Shown piece after piece: positions 1 through 7,300 of a stretch of DNA of 9,726 nt (its first letter is position 1; every line of letters starts with the position of its first letter). Made by a program: the position numbers and the translations under genes. This DNA comes from Acidimicrobiales bacterium (GTDB lineage: Bacteria > Actinomycetota > Acidimicrobiia > Acidimicrobiales > Aldehydirespiratoraceae). The notes beneath the pieces are model-generated. The model had not been told where the DNA came from. It did no database searches and saw only the letters and a program-made list of their open reading frames with translations. Where the stretch lies: contig BQJV01000089.1 in the NCBI GenBank assembly GCA_021604885.1, positions 1-9,726 on the forward strand, written 5' to 3'.

Positions 1-372
1 CGCGAGGCGTCGGAGCGACGTCGCCAGATTCGACTCCACGGTGCGATCCCAGAACCGGAGCCGAGCATTCACGCCGATGTCCGCGCCATACCATTCGAAC
101 ATCGCGACCAGCAGCGCTTGCAGGTCCGCGCCCGCAGCCAACGCGCCGTCCACATCGAACTCCTCGACGGTACGCGATCCGGCACTGATACGACGCGCGA
201 TCTCCTCGGTGAAGTCCTGCGTCGACGGGAACTGGTCGTAGAACGTCCGACGCGAGACCCCGGCAGCACGACAAACCGACTCGGTGTGAAGCACCCTCGC
301 CAGCGAGCGCTCGTCCCCCGCCTCGGCGAGGGCAACGCCGCTGAGGACGAGCTGTTCGCGCGAACCCACCAT
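1..372 (-). CDS. TetR-family transcriptional regulator (partial, N-terminal 124 aa)
   Basis: This reading frame has no stop before the left edge, so only the N-terminal 124 residues are present. An ATG at 372 is the first possible start, because an in-frame TAG lies three codons upstream. The product begins MVGSREQLVL. Residues 34-54 (CRAAGVSRRTFYDQF...) are a typical TetR recognition helix: A-x-x-A-G-V-S-R-x-T-F-Y, followed by a short F-x-x-x-x-x-F stretch and a helix with EEIARRI. Residues 75-124 are the start of the helical ligand-binding domain, whose ligand cannot be inferred. TetR proteins usually repress their own gene and a divergent neighbour as dimers. Here the neighbour is the type VII-like operon starting at 489, and a palindrome lies between the two genes. 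The family call is firm; control of the secretion operon is inferred from position only. Confidence 0.9.
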   Translation of the reverse strand, partial: MVGSREQLVLSGVALAEAGDERSLARVLHTESVCRAAGVSRRTFYDQFPSTQDFTEEIARRISAGSRTVEEFDVDGALAAGADLQALLVAMFEWYGADIGVNARLRFWDRTVESNLATSLRRLA

Positions 373-378
373 CTCGAC

Positions 379-384
379 AGCCTA
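379..384 (-). promoter_or_regulatory. Possible -10 element of the TetR gene (TAGGCT)
   Basis: Read on the minus strand, TAGGCT fits the TAnnnT pattern of actinobacterial -10 boxes. It would place the transcription start about seven bases downstream, at or next to the ATG at 372, implying a leaderless mRNA. A TTCACA that could serve as -35 lies at 410-405, but the 20-base spacer is long. The same DNA contains the operator candidate. This is a weak call. Confidence 0.22.
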
Positions 385-393
385 CCTCACGAA

Positions 394-411
394 CCTCACA
401 GATTTGTGAAG
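394..411. promoter_or_regulatory. Candidate TetR operator (18-bp imperfect palindrome)
   Basis: The sequence CCTCACAgattTGTGAAG has 7-base arms that match at 6 of 7 positions, and the two innermost bases of the spacer also pair. A further copy of the left half, ACCTCAC, occurs nine bases upstream (384-390 versus 393-399), giving a direct repeat beside the palindrome. Size and position between a tetR-like gene and the divergent operon fit TetR-type operators. Binding is not shown by the sequence. Confidence 0.45.
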
Positions 412-473
412 TTGCCGACGGTACTGCTCGTTACGCTGCACACTCCCATCTGCTTGGCTGAGGCCACCAACCA

Positions 474-480
474 CGAAAGG
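474..480 (+). promoter_or_regulatory. Ribosome binding site that decides the WXG100 start
   Basis: The purine-rich stretch CGAAAGG at 474-480 ends eight bases before the ATG at 489. It touches the alternative GTG at 480, which would leave no spacing. The ATG at 489 is therefore the better start. No convincing -35/-10 pair was found between the palindrome and this site. Confidence 0.5.
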
Positions 481-488
481 TGAGCCCC

Positions 489-752
489 ATGCTCCAGATG
501 AACCCCGATGATCTGATCACCCTCCGCAACACGTTCGACACCCAGGCGGACGCCGTGATCGCCCTCCAGGGCGCCGTGCAGTCGTCGCTCGACAACACCG
601 TGTGGGAGAGCCCGGCGGCGACCGAGTTCCGCAGCATCTGGGATGGCGAGTTCGTGCCGATGCTCCAGCGCCTGAACCAGGCGCTCACCGACGCCGGCCT
701 CGGCGTACAGAACAGCCACGACAAGGTCGTTGACGCGAACTCTGCGATCTGA
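489..752 (+). CDS. WXG100-like small secreted/partner protein (87 aa)
   Basis: This 87-residue, almost wholly helical protein has the size and helix-turn-helix pattern of WXG100 (EsxA/EsxB) proteins, which form antiparallel dimers and leave the cell through type VII secretion. The turn is at W39: the motif is W-E-S-P-A-A-T-E-F, so the usual W-x-G is W-x-S here. A second tryptophan, W51 (IWDGEF), falls where EsxA has a Trp on helix 2 and should not be mistaken for the turn motif. Helix 2 continues through MLQRLNQALTDAG. No C-terminal Y-x-x-x-D/E export signal is visible; the tail is VVDANSAI. A GTG at 480 would add three residues, but the ribosome binding site favours 489. It is the first gene of the five-gene module, 21 bases ahead of the next. 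The family call rests on length, fold pattern and context. Confidence 0.78.
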   Translation: MLQMNPDDLITLRNTFDTQADAVIALQGAVQSSLDNTVWESPAATEFRSIWDGEFVPMLQRLNQALTDAGLGVQNSHDKVVDANSAI

Positions 753-773
753 ACCCGACGTTCCTGACGCACG

Positions 774-1226
774 ATGATCGGCCCGGACGACCTTCGAGAC
801 ATGGCGGCGAGCATGCGCGCCGTTGGTCGCGAGACCAGCGGCGACGCAGCCGTCCTGCGGTCGTACGGCTCGATGTTTCGCGACTGGATGAGTCCAGCGT
901 CGGAGCACTTCAACACCCACCAGTTCGAGGGCTCGTTCGCCCAGTTCGATCTCGTCGAGCGGGACGCGGAGGATCTGGCGAAGATCTTCGATGATCTGGC
1001 CGAGCAGCTTGCCGACAAGCTGGCGCGGATCAGGCGGACGGCCACAAACATCCGCGGCTTCTTCGACTACCCGCCAGCGTGGGCGTGCCCAACCGAAGAG
1101 GACGAACGCTTCGTCTGGGACCGCATCCCGTGGCGATACAAGCCCTGGAACATGCCGGCCGACGACTCTCCCGAGTGGCTCGTCGTGGGCCACCACTTCC
1201 GCAACGTGTACGGAGTTGAGGTCTGA
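774..1226 (+). CDS. Second WXG-like helical protein with Trp-rich C-terminal tail (150 aa)
   Basis: I do not recognise a named family for the whole protein. Residues 1-95 look like a WXG-type helical hairpin: helix 1 includes PDDLRDMAASMRAVG, the turn is W38-M-S-P-A-S-E-H-F, and helix 2 runs through DAEDLAKIFDDLAEQLADKL. The turn matches the first gene of the operon position by position (W-x-S-P-A-x-x-x-F). Residues 99-150 form a different, aromatic tail with five tryptophans (W103, W115, W120, W125, W135) and several prolines. The start at 774 lacks a clear Shine-Dalgarno sequence; M10 (801) is an alternative. The stop TGA at 1224-1226 shares its last base with the ATG of the hydrolase gene, so the two are probably translationally coupled. 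The likely role is a partner or targeting factor for the hydrolase (inference). Confidence 0.7.
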   Translation: MIGPDDLRDMAASMRAVGRETSGDAAVLRSYGSMFRDWMSPASEHFNTHQFEGSFAQFDLVERDAEDLAKIFDDLAEQLADKLARIRRTATNIRGFFDYPPAWACPTEEDERFVWDRIPWRYKPWNMPADDSPEWLVVGHHFRNVYGVEV

Positions 1227-3457
1227 TGCTGATCAACGTCGACTTCGAGGCGCTGATGGAGTTCGGAAAGACGTACCGCACGCTGGGCGACTCGTTGGAC
1301 CACCGCAAGCGGCACCAGCTCGCGTTCAGCGCCGCACCCGTCCAGCAGGTCATCAACGCATACGACCTCGACCTACGGACGACCAACAGTCATTTCCGTG
1401 GCAAGACCATGCACGGAATCCAGGAGGACGCGGTTGCCCGAGCCGACCGCGTCGCCCACTACCTGAAGTCGTGCAGTTCCGACCTCTTCCGGCACGCCGG
1501 AGCCCTGCATCAGATCGACAACAGATTCAACTGGTCCAGCGCCGCACTCGGCGCAGCCTGGACGATCGGCGCCGGTCTCGACTCCTTCGCCGACGGGTCC
1601 GCCGCGACCATCGTCGAATGGGCAGATCCGGTCGTCGGAGTACTCGACGACGTGCTTGGGCTCGTCCCCGACCAGTGGGTGAGCACGCTCTGGTCCGGCG
1701 TGATGCTCCCGTTCAACATCGGCGACTATCTCGAGGCGTTGGACACCGTCAAACACAACATTTGGGGTGGACTGCTCGACGGAACGATGGCGATCATCGG
1801 CATCGGCAGCGGCCTGGTCGCGATCGCTCAGGGCGCATCGACGTTCTTCGGGATCGCTGCCATCGGTGCGCCGACGCTGGCGGCCGCCGTTGCCGCCGCG
1901 GCTCCCTACCTTGCCGTGGCGGCCGCAGGAATCGCAGCGTTCAAGCTCTCGAGTTGGCTCACGCGCGACTTCGGGAACTGGCTCGGTGGGGCGATGTACG
2001 ACGCCTGGCAATGGACCACAGACGCACTTGGAACGGCCAAGGACGCCCTGACCGGCTTCGGCAAGCACGCGTGGTCCTTGGCCGGCGACGTATGGGACGG
2101 CACCGTCGACTTCGGGGCCGATGTCTGGAACTCCGCCGTCGACTTCGGCGGCAATGTCTGGGACTCCGCGATCGACTTCGGCGGCAACGTCTGGGATTCC
2201 ACGGTCGACTTCGGAGGCGGCGTCTGGAACAGACTCTTCGGGTCGGACGGCGTCGTAAACGAATATTGGGACCGCGCCCGCGACTCGATCAACATCATCA
2301 ACGGCACGCTGGGCGGCCCGTTGATCGGTGCCTTCGGCCCGTCCGTCGGCCTCGGCTCACTCGACGGCTGGTTCGGGGCTGACCGATACCGCTACGTAGG
2401 GCCCACCGGAGAGGACCTCCAGCATCTCGAATCCCACTCGGTATCGGCCCGAGCCGACGCGTGGAACAGCCTCGGCGCATCGGAACAGCGGCGGTTGATC
2501 CAGCTCCGGTCGGCTGCGATCGGCAACATGGACGGACTCCCCGTCGACGTGCGCTTCGCGGCCAACCGGGAGACCATCCGCCAGGCTCTCGAGGCAGCCC
2601 GCCTCGCCGGCGATGTCGAGGAGATCCGCCATCTGGAGGCCCTGAACCGCGACGGACGCACGTTCTTGATGCTCGACCTCAACGCTGAGGGTGGCGGGCG
2701 CATCGCGGAGGTGCACGGCGACCTCACGAACTCCCACAATGTCGTCGTCGTCGTGCCGGGAATCAACAACGACATCTCGCACTTTTCCGATCCGCCACCG
2801 GAACATCTACTCGTCGACGGTTCCCGCCACATCTTCGAAGAAGCTGGGAGCAATACCGCCGTGATCGCGTGGCTCGACTACGACGCCCCGGACCAGATCG
2901 ATGGTGCGACAACGAACGAGGACCGCGCCAGAGACGGCGCGGTCAACCTGCAGCACTTCGTCGCCACCCACACCGACAGCTCTCAGAACGTCACCGTTGT
3001 GGGCCACAGCTACGGGAGCACCACCGCTGGCATCGCGGCAACCGAGGGGATGGAGAACGTCGACAACCTCGTGCTGCTCGGAAGCCCGGGTGGCGGCGCC
3101 GATCATTCCTCGAACTACCGGATCGACCCTCGGGGAAGGACGTTTGCCGCCTCAGCTCCGGGCGACCCGGTCAGCTACGGCCCGACGAGCGGGAGTGTAG
3201 ACATCGCCGTCGGAGTGGGTGGGACGATCCTCGCCGGGCCACTCGGCGGATTCATCGCCGTGACCGCCGTCGACTACGACCCGCTCGGCAAGGACCCGAC
3301 AAGCGACGACTTCGGTGCGACCGTCCTCGACGCGGACCATCTCGGCAGTTCACATGGCGACTATCTCGACAAGGGTGACCTGCTCGACGACATCATCCGG
3401 GTCACGATCGAGGAACCTCCGGGCGCAACGGACCTGGACTACAGCACCTTCGCCTGA
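1226..3457 (+). CDS. Multidomain DUF1023-type alpha/beta hydrolase, candidate T7SS effector (743 aa)
   Basis: The start ATG is preceded by GGAGTTGAGG and overlaps the previous stop by one base. Residues 1-105 are a helical region like the N-termini of WXG/LXG-type substrates, without a W-x-G turn. Residues 187-240 are a Gly/Ala-rich hydrophobic stretch that could span a membrane twice. Residues 289-332 are four 11-residue repeats (consensus V-W-D-S-A-V-D-F-G-G-N). Residues 408-455 carry the W-N-S-L...G-N-M-D-G-L-P...A-N-R pattern commonly found just before DUF1023 domains in actinobacteria. Residues 504-730 are the hydrolase: a VVVVVPGINND strand and loop, nucleophile elbow G-H-S595-Y-G, probable acid D647 in APGDPV, and probable base H710 in SHGDYLD. 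The triad looks complete, so an active esterase or lipase is likely. The substrate is unknown. Secretion is inferred from the neighbours. No N-terminal signal peptide is visible. Confidence 0.82.
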   Translation: MLINVDFEALMEFGKTYRTLGDSLDHRKRHQLAFSAAPVQQVINAYDLDLRTTNSHFRGKTMHGIQEDAVARADRVAHYLKSCSSDLFRHAGALHQIDNRFNWSSAALGAAWTIGAGLDSFADGSAATIVEWADPVVGVLDDVLGLVPDQWVSTLWSGVMLPFNIGDYLEALDTVKHNIWGGLLDGTMAIIGIGSGLVAIAQGASTFFGIAAIGAPTLAAAVAAAAPYLAVAAAGIAAFKLSSWLTRDFGNWLGGAMYDAWQWTTDALGTAKDALTGFGKHAWSLAGDVWDGTVDFGADVWNSAVDFGGNVWDSAIDFGGNVWDSTVDFGGGVWNRLFGSDGVVNEYWDRARDSINIINGTLGGPLIGAFGPSVGLGSLDGWFGADRYRYVGPTGEDLQHLESHSVSARADAWNSLGASEQRRLIQLRSAAIGNMDGLPVDVRFAANRETIRQALEAARLAGDVEEIRHLEALNRDGRTFLMLDLNAEGGGRIAEVHGDLTNSHNVVVVVPGINNDISHFSDPPPEHLLVDGSRHIFEEAGSNTAVIAWLDYDAPDQIDGATTNEDRARDGAVNLQHFVATHTDSSQNVTVVGHSYGSTTAGIAATEGMENVDNLVLLGSPGGGADHSSNYRIDPRGRTFAASAPGDPVSYGPTSGSVDIAVGVGGTILAGPLGGFIAVTAVDYDPLGKDPTSDDFGATVLDADHLGSSHGDYLDKGDLLDDIIRVTIEEPPGATDLDYSTFA
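2090..2221 (+). repeat. Four tandem 33-bp units encoding 11-residue W/F repeats
   Basis: Units begin at 2090, 2123, 2156 and 2189, and a partial fifth (GTCTGGAAC...) begins at 2222. Each encodes V-W-[DN]-[GS]-x-[VI]-D-F-G-[AG]-x. Units 2 and 3 are identical at 29 of 33 bases, which suggests recent duplication or recombination. Unit 1 is more diverged. Trp is fixed at position 2 and Phe at position 8 of each unit. The repeats lie between the hydrophobic segment and the hydrolase domain. Confidence 0.9.
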
Positions 3458-3509
3458 GCGGGCGCCGTCTCGCTTCACTCAGCGAAGTCGTCGCGCTACG
3501 GTGCGCCTC

Positions 3510-4343
3510 GTGGCGGACGACTACAGCGACTTCACGACCGAACAGCTGCTGGCGTTGGCGAACGGACTCGGTCTTCCCGACCCGCTCTTCCTACGGACGC
3601 CACCCGTGAGCGAGTGGCCTCATGAGGTCCGCCGGGAGGTGGAAACGCTCGGCGTCCGATCCTTGATGGCCCGCGATCTGGTGCGGATCGAGCGAGACAA
3701 GCTCCGCATCCCGCTGGTGCTCCGCCATCTGATGGCCCCGCTCTGTGAGTCATCCGTGGTCACGACCGTCGTTCGTTCCGGTGCGGCCGGGAACACCGTC
3801 GCCCAGATGTACAGCCACAAGGGCCACACCACAGCACATCAACCGTCGATCGGCGGGAACCACCGGTTGCGGGTGTTCCCCACCGCGGTCATCGGGACCG
3901 TCATCGTGCGGCTTTGCGAGCTCCGGAAGGTTGACGCTCCCAGTGGGCACGAGGTCACCATCACGGCCGACCAGGCGCACGCGGCGCTGCGAACACTCGT
4001 CACCGCGATCGAGAGCGGCGAGCTTGGGGATCCTCCCGCACCGGCCCTGGAGAACGTAGATCTCGGCGCGCTCGAGGCGATCGGCACCGATATCAACATC
4101 AACAACGTGACCGTGACCCGCCTCGCCAGCGAGTCGACCGTCTCCGGGGCAGTCGTGTCTTGGATCGACGGCGGGCCGGACAAGCTCTTCCTCGTCGAAC
4201 AGGCGGACGACACCGCGACGATCACCCCCGCCAGCGGCGACGATGTTCTCGCTGCCGTTATGACGGGTTATACGGACGGCACCGTGCCCGATCTCACCAA
4301 CGTCGCCTGGGACGAGACGCTCGAACCCGTTGCAACCCCATGA
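3510..4343 (+). CDS. EspG-like ESX-associated protein (277 aa), tentative
   Basis: The N-terminus is set by a GTG at 3510, preceded at six bases by a weak GGTG. A GTG at 3501 would add three residues, and no other in-frame start exists after the hydrolase stop. The protein is soluble, with no signal peptide or membrane segment. Residues 8-75 are mostly helical (FTTEQLLALANGLGL, then ARDLVRIERDKL and a following LRHLMAPLCES). Residues 80-140 look like beta strands, including NHRLRVFPTAVIGTVIV. This order recalls EspG (PF14011), the cytosolic chaperone of ESX substrates, but the resemblance is faint. Residues 195-277 form a separate acidic beta-rich C-terminal part (NINNVTVTRL, GAVVSWIDGG, LFLVEQADDTATI). 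It sits between the candidate effector and the motor; its stop overlaps the next start as ATGA. Immunity or adaptor function is an alternative. It is certainly a gene; its function is uncertain. Confidence 0.55.
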   Translation: MADDYSDFTTEQLLALANGLGLPDPLFLRTPPVSEWPHEVRREVETLGVRSLMARDLVRIERDKLRIPLVLRHLMAPLCESSVVTTVVRSGAAGNTVAQMYSHKGHTTAHQPSIGGNHRLRVFPTAVIGTVIVRLCELRKVDAPSGHEVTITADQAHAALRTLVTAIESGELGDPPAPALENVDLGALEAIGTDININNVTVTRLASESTVSGAVVSWIDGGPDKLFLVEQADDTATITPASGDDVLAAVMTGYTDGTVPDLTNVAWDETLEPVATP

Positions 4344-7300
4344 GCGACGACTTCGTCGTCACGCTCGTCGCGGATCTCGCTGAGCCCCGCAACATCCAAC
4401 TCTCGATTCCCGGTGAGGTGACCGGCGAGTCGCTGTTCAGCGCGTTGGATGACCGCGTCGGCGCCGCGAGCTCGGTGCTCTGGAACGATCGCACCGGGCA
4501 GGCGATCGAACGTCGCGGCACGACGGTCGTCGATCTGCGCCACGGCGATACGGTGCGCACCGCCGGCCCAGGCGCGCGATGGCAGCCGTTCCACCTCGAT
4601 GAGACAGGAGGGGGCGCGCGCCATTCATTCGGAGCAACCACGACCATCGGCCGGAGCGCTGCGGGCACCGGTTCGATTCGGCTCGCCGACCCGACGGTGA
4701 GCAGCACGCACGCCAGAATCGTGGTCGAGGCCGGCCGAACCTACATCGAGGACGCGAACTCGAAGAACGGCACGTTCCTCAACGGTTCCCGCGTCACGGG
4801 GCGCGAACCGTTGCGCGACGGAGACGAGGTCGACCTCGGCAGCAACTCCCAGTTCCGCTTCTCGATCGACGAATCCGGAGCCGCCCCACCGGCGTCGCGG
4901 GCCTCGCTCCCGCGCGCCGGTCATGCGGCGATCAACCGTCCCCCTCGTACCGTGGTCGCCTCGCCGGCAGGAACGACGAGGATCTCCGGGGCGCCGCCCG
5001 CCCGGCGCAACCGGCGGTTCCCATGGGCGTCTCTGGTGATACCGATCGCCGGTGGTGTCGTCATGGCCGTGATACTCGACAACGCGCGGTTCCTCATCTT
5101 CGCGGCCATGGGACCAGCCATGGCGATCTGGAACTTCGTCGAAGGGCGAAGCGACGAGTCCCGCCAGCACGCGGCGGCCGTCGAGGCCTTCCGATCGAGC
5201 CTTGCGGCGGTCACCGATGAGTTGCAACAGGCAGCCATCGACTCGGCGGCTTGGTTCCACTCCGTTCTCCCGGACCGCGGCGACATCGTTCGCCGGGTTC
5301 GCACCACGATCGACCTCTGGGACCGCGGGCCGGCCCACGAGGACTTCGGTTGGGTTCGCGTGGGCCACGGACCGAGGGCGCCACTTCGCGTTGTTGACGT
5401 CGACGAGCGCGGCGACGACACACTCGTCGCCGCGGCTGTTGCCCTCCGAGACGCCGCGATCGCCGACTCCTCGGGGCCGCATCACGTGTCGTTGCTGAGT
5501 GAGGCGGTGATCGGAGTGGTCGGACGAGGCGAGCTCGTCGACGAGGCGGTGGCAGGTCTGGTCATCCGTCTGGCCGCCCGCCACTCACCGACCGAGCTCT
5601 GCGTGTGTGCACTGACAGCCAACCCGGATCACCGCTGGATGCGATGGCTTCCCCACACCCGCTCGGTGCCCGGGCTCGATGCGGCGGCCGGCGCCGAATC
5701 CGCCGACCAAGTCCGCTCCATCTTCGCCGCGGTCGAAGAGCTGGTGGACCGGAGGCTCGCCGGCGACGATCAGGCGCTCGGCAGTGGCGCAGTTCCGCTC
5801 CCCCACATCGTGCTGCTCGTCTCGCCGCCTGCCCCGGTCCCGACCGCATCGCTCGCCGCGCTCATGGACCGCGCCGGCGCCGCCGGCGTGTCCGTCGTCT
5901 ACGTCGCCCCGACCGAGGCGGCATTGCCTGGCGGATGCCGCGCCATCCTCGACATCGAGGGGACCCCTGTCCTCCGCCGGCCCGCGGCGAACCTCGCTCT
6001 GCCGCTCACCTCGATCGAACGAATACCGCTCGGCGAGGCCGCTCTCCTCGCACGAGAGATGGCAGGGCTCGTGGACTCCACCGCCGGAGGGGCTGCGGCC
6101 GCGATCCCGACTGCGGTCTCCCTGTGCGACGTCAACGGTATCGACGCATCGGTCGACGCTGCCGTCGTCACGTCGCGATGGCGGGAGTCTGAATCGCAAC
6201 TCTCCGCGCCGATCGGCCGGACCGGCGACTCCGTTGTTGATCTCGGCTTCGCGTCCACGAGAGAAGGGCCCCACGTCCTGGTGGCCGGCACCACTCGAGC
6301 AGGGAAGTCCGAGTTCCTCCAAGCGCTCGTGGCGGGACTCGCACTGCGCCACCCGCCCGAAGAATTGAACCTCCTCTACGTCGACTGGAAGGGGGCTGCG
6401 ACCTTTCGGCCTTTCATGCAGATCCCCCATGCCGTCGGCCTGTTGTCCGATCTGGACGAGGGTCTCGCCGACCGAGCACTGCGATCGCTTCAGGCCGAGC
6501 TCGACCATCGAAAGCGCGTTCTCGACGAGACGGGTGTGCAGAAGTTCGAGGACCTGCCGAGAGGCGCGCTCCCGCGACTGGTCGTGTTGTTCGACGAGTT
6601 CGCGGAGCTCGTCGACAACAACAAGGAGTTCAGCGAGGGCGTCATCACCGTCGCGCAGGTCGGCGGAAGCCTCGGCGTGCACATGGTCCTCGCCATGCAG
6701 ACACCGAGCGCCGCCCTGAGCAAGCGTGTGGAGAACTGCATCAACGGCCGTGTCGTCTTCCGACTCAAGGACAGGGCCGAATCCGGATCTGCTCTGGGCT
6801 CCCCGAAAGCCGCCGAGATCTCCGCCTCCATCCCGGGACGCGGCTACCTCCGTGACGGGTCCAACCGTGTTGTCGAGTTCCAGAGTGCGTACGGCGGCGC
6901 CGTCTCGGGAGGCGACGACACCGAGGTGTCCGCGCACACAGTCGGCGCCGAGGCGCTCGAGCGAGCGTTGGCTGGAGGCCCGACCGATCTCGAAGCGTTG
7001 GTCGCCGCGATCGAGGCAGCCGCCCCGAATGGTTTTGCGGCGCGTCCGCCGTGGGTGGCCCCACTTCCCACGACGCTCTCACTCGATGAGCTGGCGACCG
7101 ATGGCCTCACCCACGCAGCGGTCGGCCTGATCGACGACCCCGAGCAGCAGACGACGCGGCCCTACGAGTTGGACCTCGTGGCGATCAGGAACCTCTTGAT
7201 CGCCGGGGCCGGAGCGACAGGGCGGACGTCAGCTCTGCGGACCATCATCGACAGTCTGGCGAGAACGTCGGCGATCGATGAGCTTGCGATCTACGGCATC

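Noticed and set aside
412..437. TTGCCG ... TACGCT as the promoter of the secretion module
   Set aside because: The spacer is only 14 bases, too short for a sigma-70-type promoter, and both boxes are weak.
480..488. GTG at 480 as the WXG100 start
   Set aside because: The purine-rich ribosome site abuts this GTG, but sits eight bases before the ATG at 489.
641..661. W51-D-G in the 87-aa protein as the W-x-G turn
   Set aside because: It falls inside helix 2, where EsxA-type proteins also carry a Trp. The turn is at W39-E-S.
396..1196. A 266-codon antisense open frame across the two small WXG-like genes
   Set aside because: It has no domain pattern, and the sense frames have the expected helical hairpins and start signals.
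991..2382. A 463-codon open frame on the plus strand overlapping the 150-aa and hydrolase genes
   Set aside because: Its translation is dominated by Arg and Pro with low complexity, as expected of an off-frame reading of GC-rich coding DNA. The genes in the other frames have clear domain motifs.
3470..3485. Small hairpin TCGCT-TCACTC-AGCGA after the hydrolase gene as a terminator
   Set aside because: The stem is five base pairs with no T-run. It sits in a 52-base gap in an otherwise continuous operon.
3315..3509. Upstream ATG start for the EspG-like gene
   Set aside because: It would overlap the hydrolase's C-terminus and add a Ser/Thr/Arg-rich off-frame translation. The protein-like sequence starts only at VADDYSDF.
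4160..4339. Upstream start for the ATPase gene
   Set aside because: The added 60 residues are Arg-rich off-frame translation of the preceding gene. The ATGA overlap at 4340 gives a natural coupled start.
5585..6937. A 450-codon open frame antisense to the ATPase gene
   Set aside because: It lies opposite the conserved first ATPase domain and shows no recognisable motif. Stop codons are rare on the opposite strand in GC-rich genes.
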